Of a DNA stretch of 64,000 bases, positions 63,753-64,000 are shown piece after piece. Both the position numbers and the translations under genes were made by a program. Below the pieces are notes generated by a model. It had not been told where the DNA came from, did not search any database, and saw only the letters and a program-made list of their open reading frames with translations. This DNA comes from Enhydrobacter sp. GTDB taxonomy: Bacteria; Pseudomonadota; Alphaproteobacteria; Reyranellales; Reyranellaceae. The DNA is taken from the NCBI GenBank assembly GCA_025808875.1, contig CP075528.1, positions 2,416,473 to 2,480,472 on the forward strand. Reading direction: 5' to 3'. Within the stretch, counting starts at the first letter, position 1. Each line of letters starts with the position of its first letter.

Positions 63753-64000
63753 CGCCGTGCACGCCTCCGGCAGCGGCGGCGAGTGCCTGACTGACAAAGC
63801 CCACGTTCTCGGGGAGAACGACGCCCTTGGCGATGGCCGCCGATATCAGCGCTTCGGCCGCCTTGCGGTCGTCCCAATCACTCCCGTCAGGAGTGGGCCA
63901 TGCGGCTTGCAGATACTCGGCCGATGCGCCGAACAAGGCGAAGATGGTGTTTCGGGTGAGCTGTGAGGCCTGGAGGGCGCGGTGCTGACCCAGCACGTCG
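63745..64000 (-). CDS. Hypothetical protein of the mobile element, cut by window edge
   Basis: At least 83 residues; a GTG at 63996 could be the start, but the frame may continue past the window. FALFGASAEYLQAAWPTPDG and AAEALISAAIAKGVVLPENV are helical; no family is recognised. It is the first gene seen of the overlapping set ending with the integrase. Confidence 0.5.
   Translation of the reverse strand, partial: DVLGQHRALQASQLTRNTIFALFGASAEYLQAAWPTPDGSDWDDRKAAEALISAAIAKGVVLPENVGFVSQALAAAAGGVHGDA

Overview
The window reads as a piece of a high-GC, aerobic alphaproteobacterial chromosome. Supporting signs are a class I PHA synthase, an NDUFS4-type complex I accessory subunit, the order hom-glpX-recJ, many CaiB/BaiF CoA-transferases and MaoC hydratases, and a TAXI-type binding protein. 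A Rhodospirillales/Hyphomicrobiales relative such as Reyranella is a reasonable guess; that placement is inference.

Layout. 1-9.3 kb is core metabolism: phaC (cut by the window edge), a proline-rich OmpA-like lipoprotein, an AlaC/DapL-type aminotransferase, homoserine dehydrogenase, class II fructose-bisphosphatase, recJ and tRNA-Glu. 9.4-19.3 kb is accessory: a DUF433/DUF5615 toxin-antitoxin pair whose toxin is frameshifted, small secreted and membrane proteins, a GrdB-family reductase gene with an in-frame TGA, a UxxC motif and a SECIS-like hairpin (probable selenoprotein), TPR proteins, an LLM oxidoreductase and a dienelactone-hydrolase-like enzyme. 19.3-27.6 kb, mostly on the minus strand, holds GST, VOC and MFS genes and then a CoA-ester cluster (CitE-like lyase, CaiB transferase, two MaoC hydratases, acyl-CoA dehydrogenase, MmgE/PrpD) that may degrade a branched C4/C5 dicarboxylate. 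Two palindromic intergenic elements sit inside it.

28.2-34 kb is a plus-strand run: an iron/polyamine-type binding protein and ATPase without a permease, CaiB, enoyl-CoA hydratase, PhyH dioxygenase and a DehI-like haloacid dehalogenase. 35.9-42.8 kb is a complete branched-chain-amino-acid-type ABC operon with an acyl-CoA synthetase inside it and a strong hairpin between the binding-protein gene and livF. 43.8-51.8 kb carries a sirtuin and genes for sugar-acid use (TAXI binding protein, SDR, KDPG aldolase, KDG kinase, IlvD/Edd dehydratase). 53-58.9 kb includes an SDR, a double cold-shock protein and a histidine kinase/response regulator/adenylate cyclase operon.

At 59.5 kb the 5' half of a tRNA-Arg(TCT) gene stops in its anticodon loop. 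Past this point lies the left end of an integrated element: tyrosine integrase, HTH protein, DUF927 helicase/primase-like protein and two unknowns. Its other end is outside the window.
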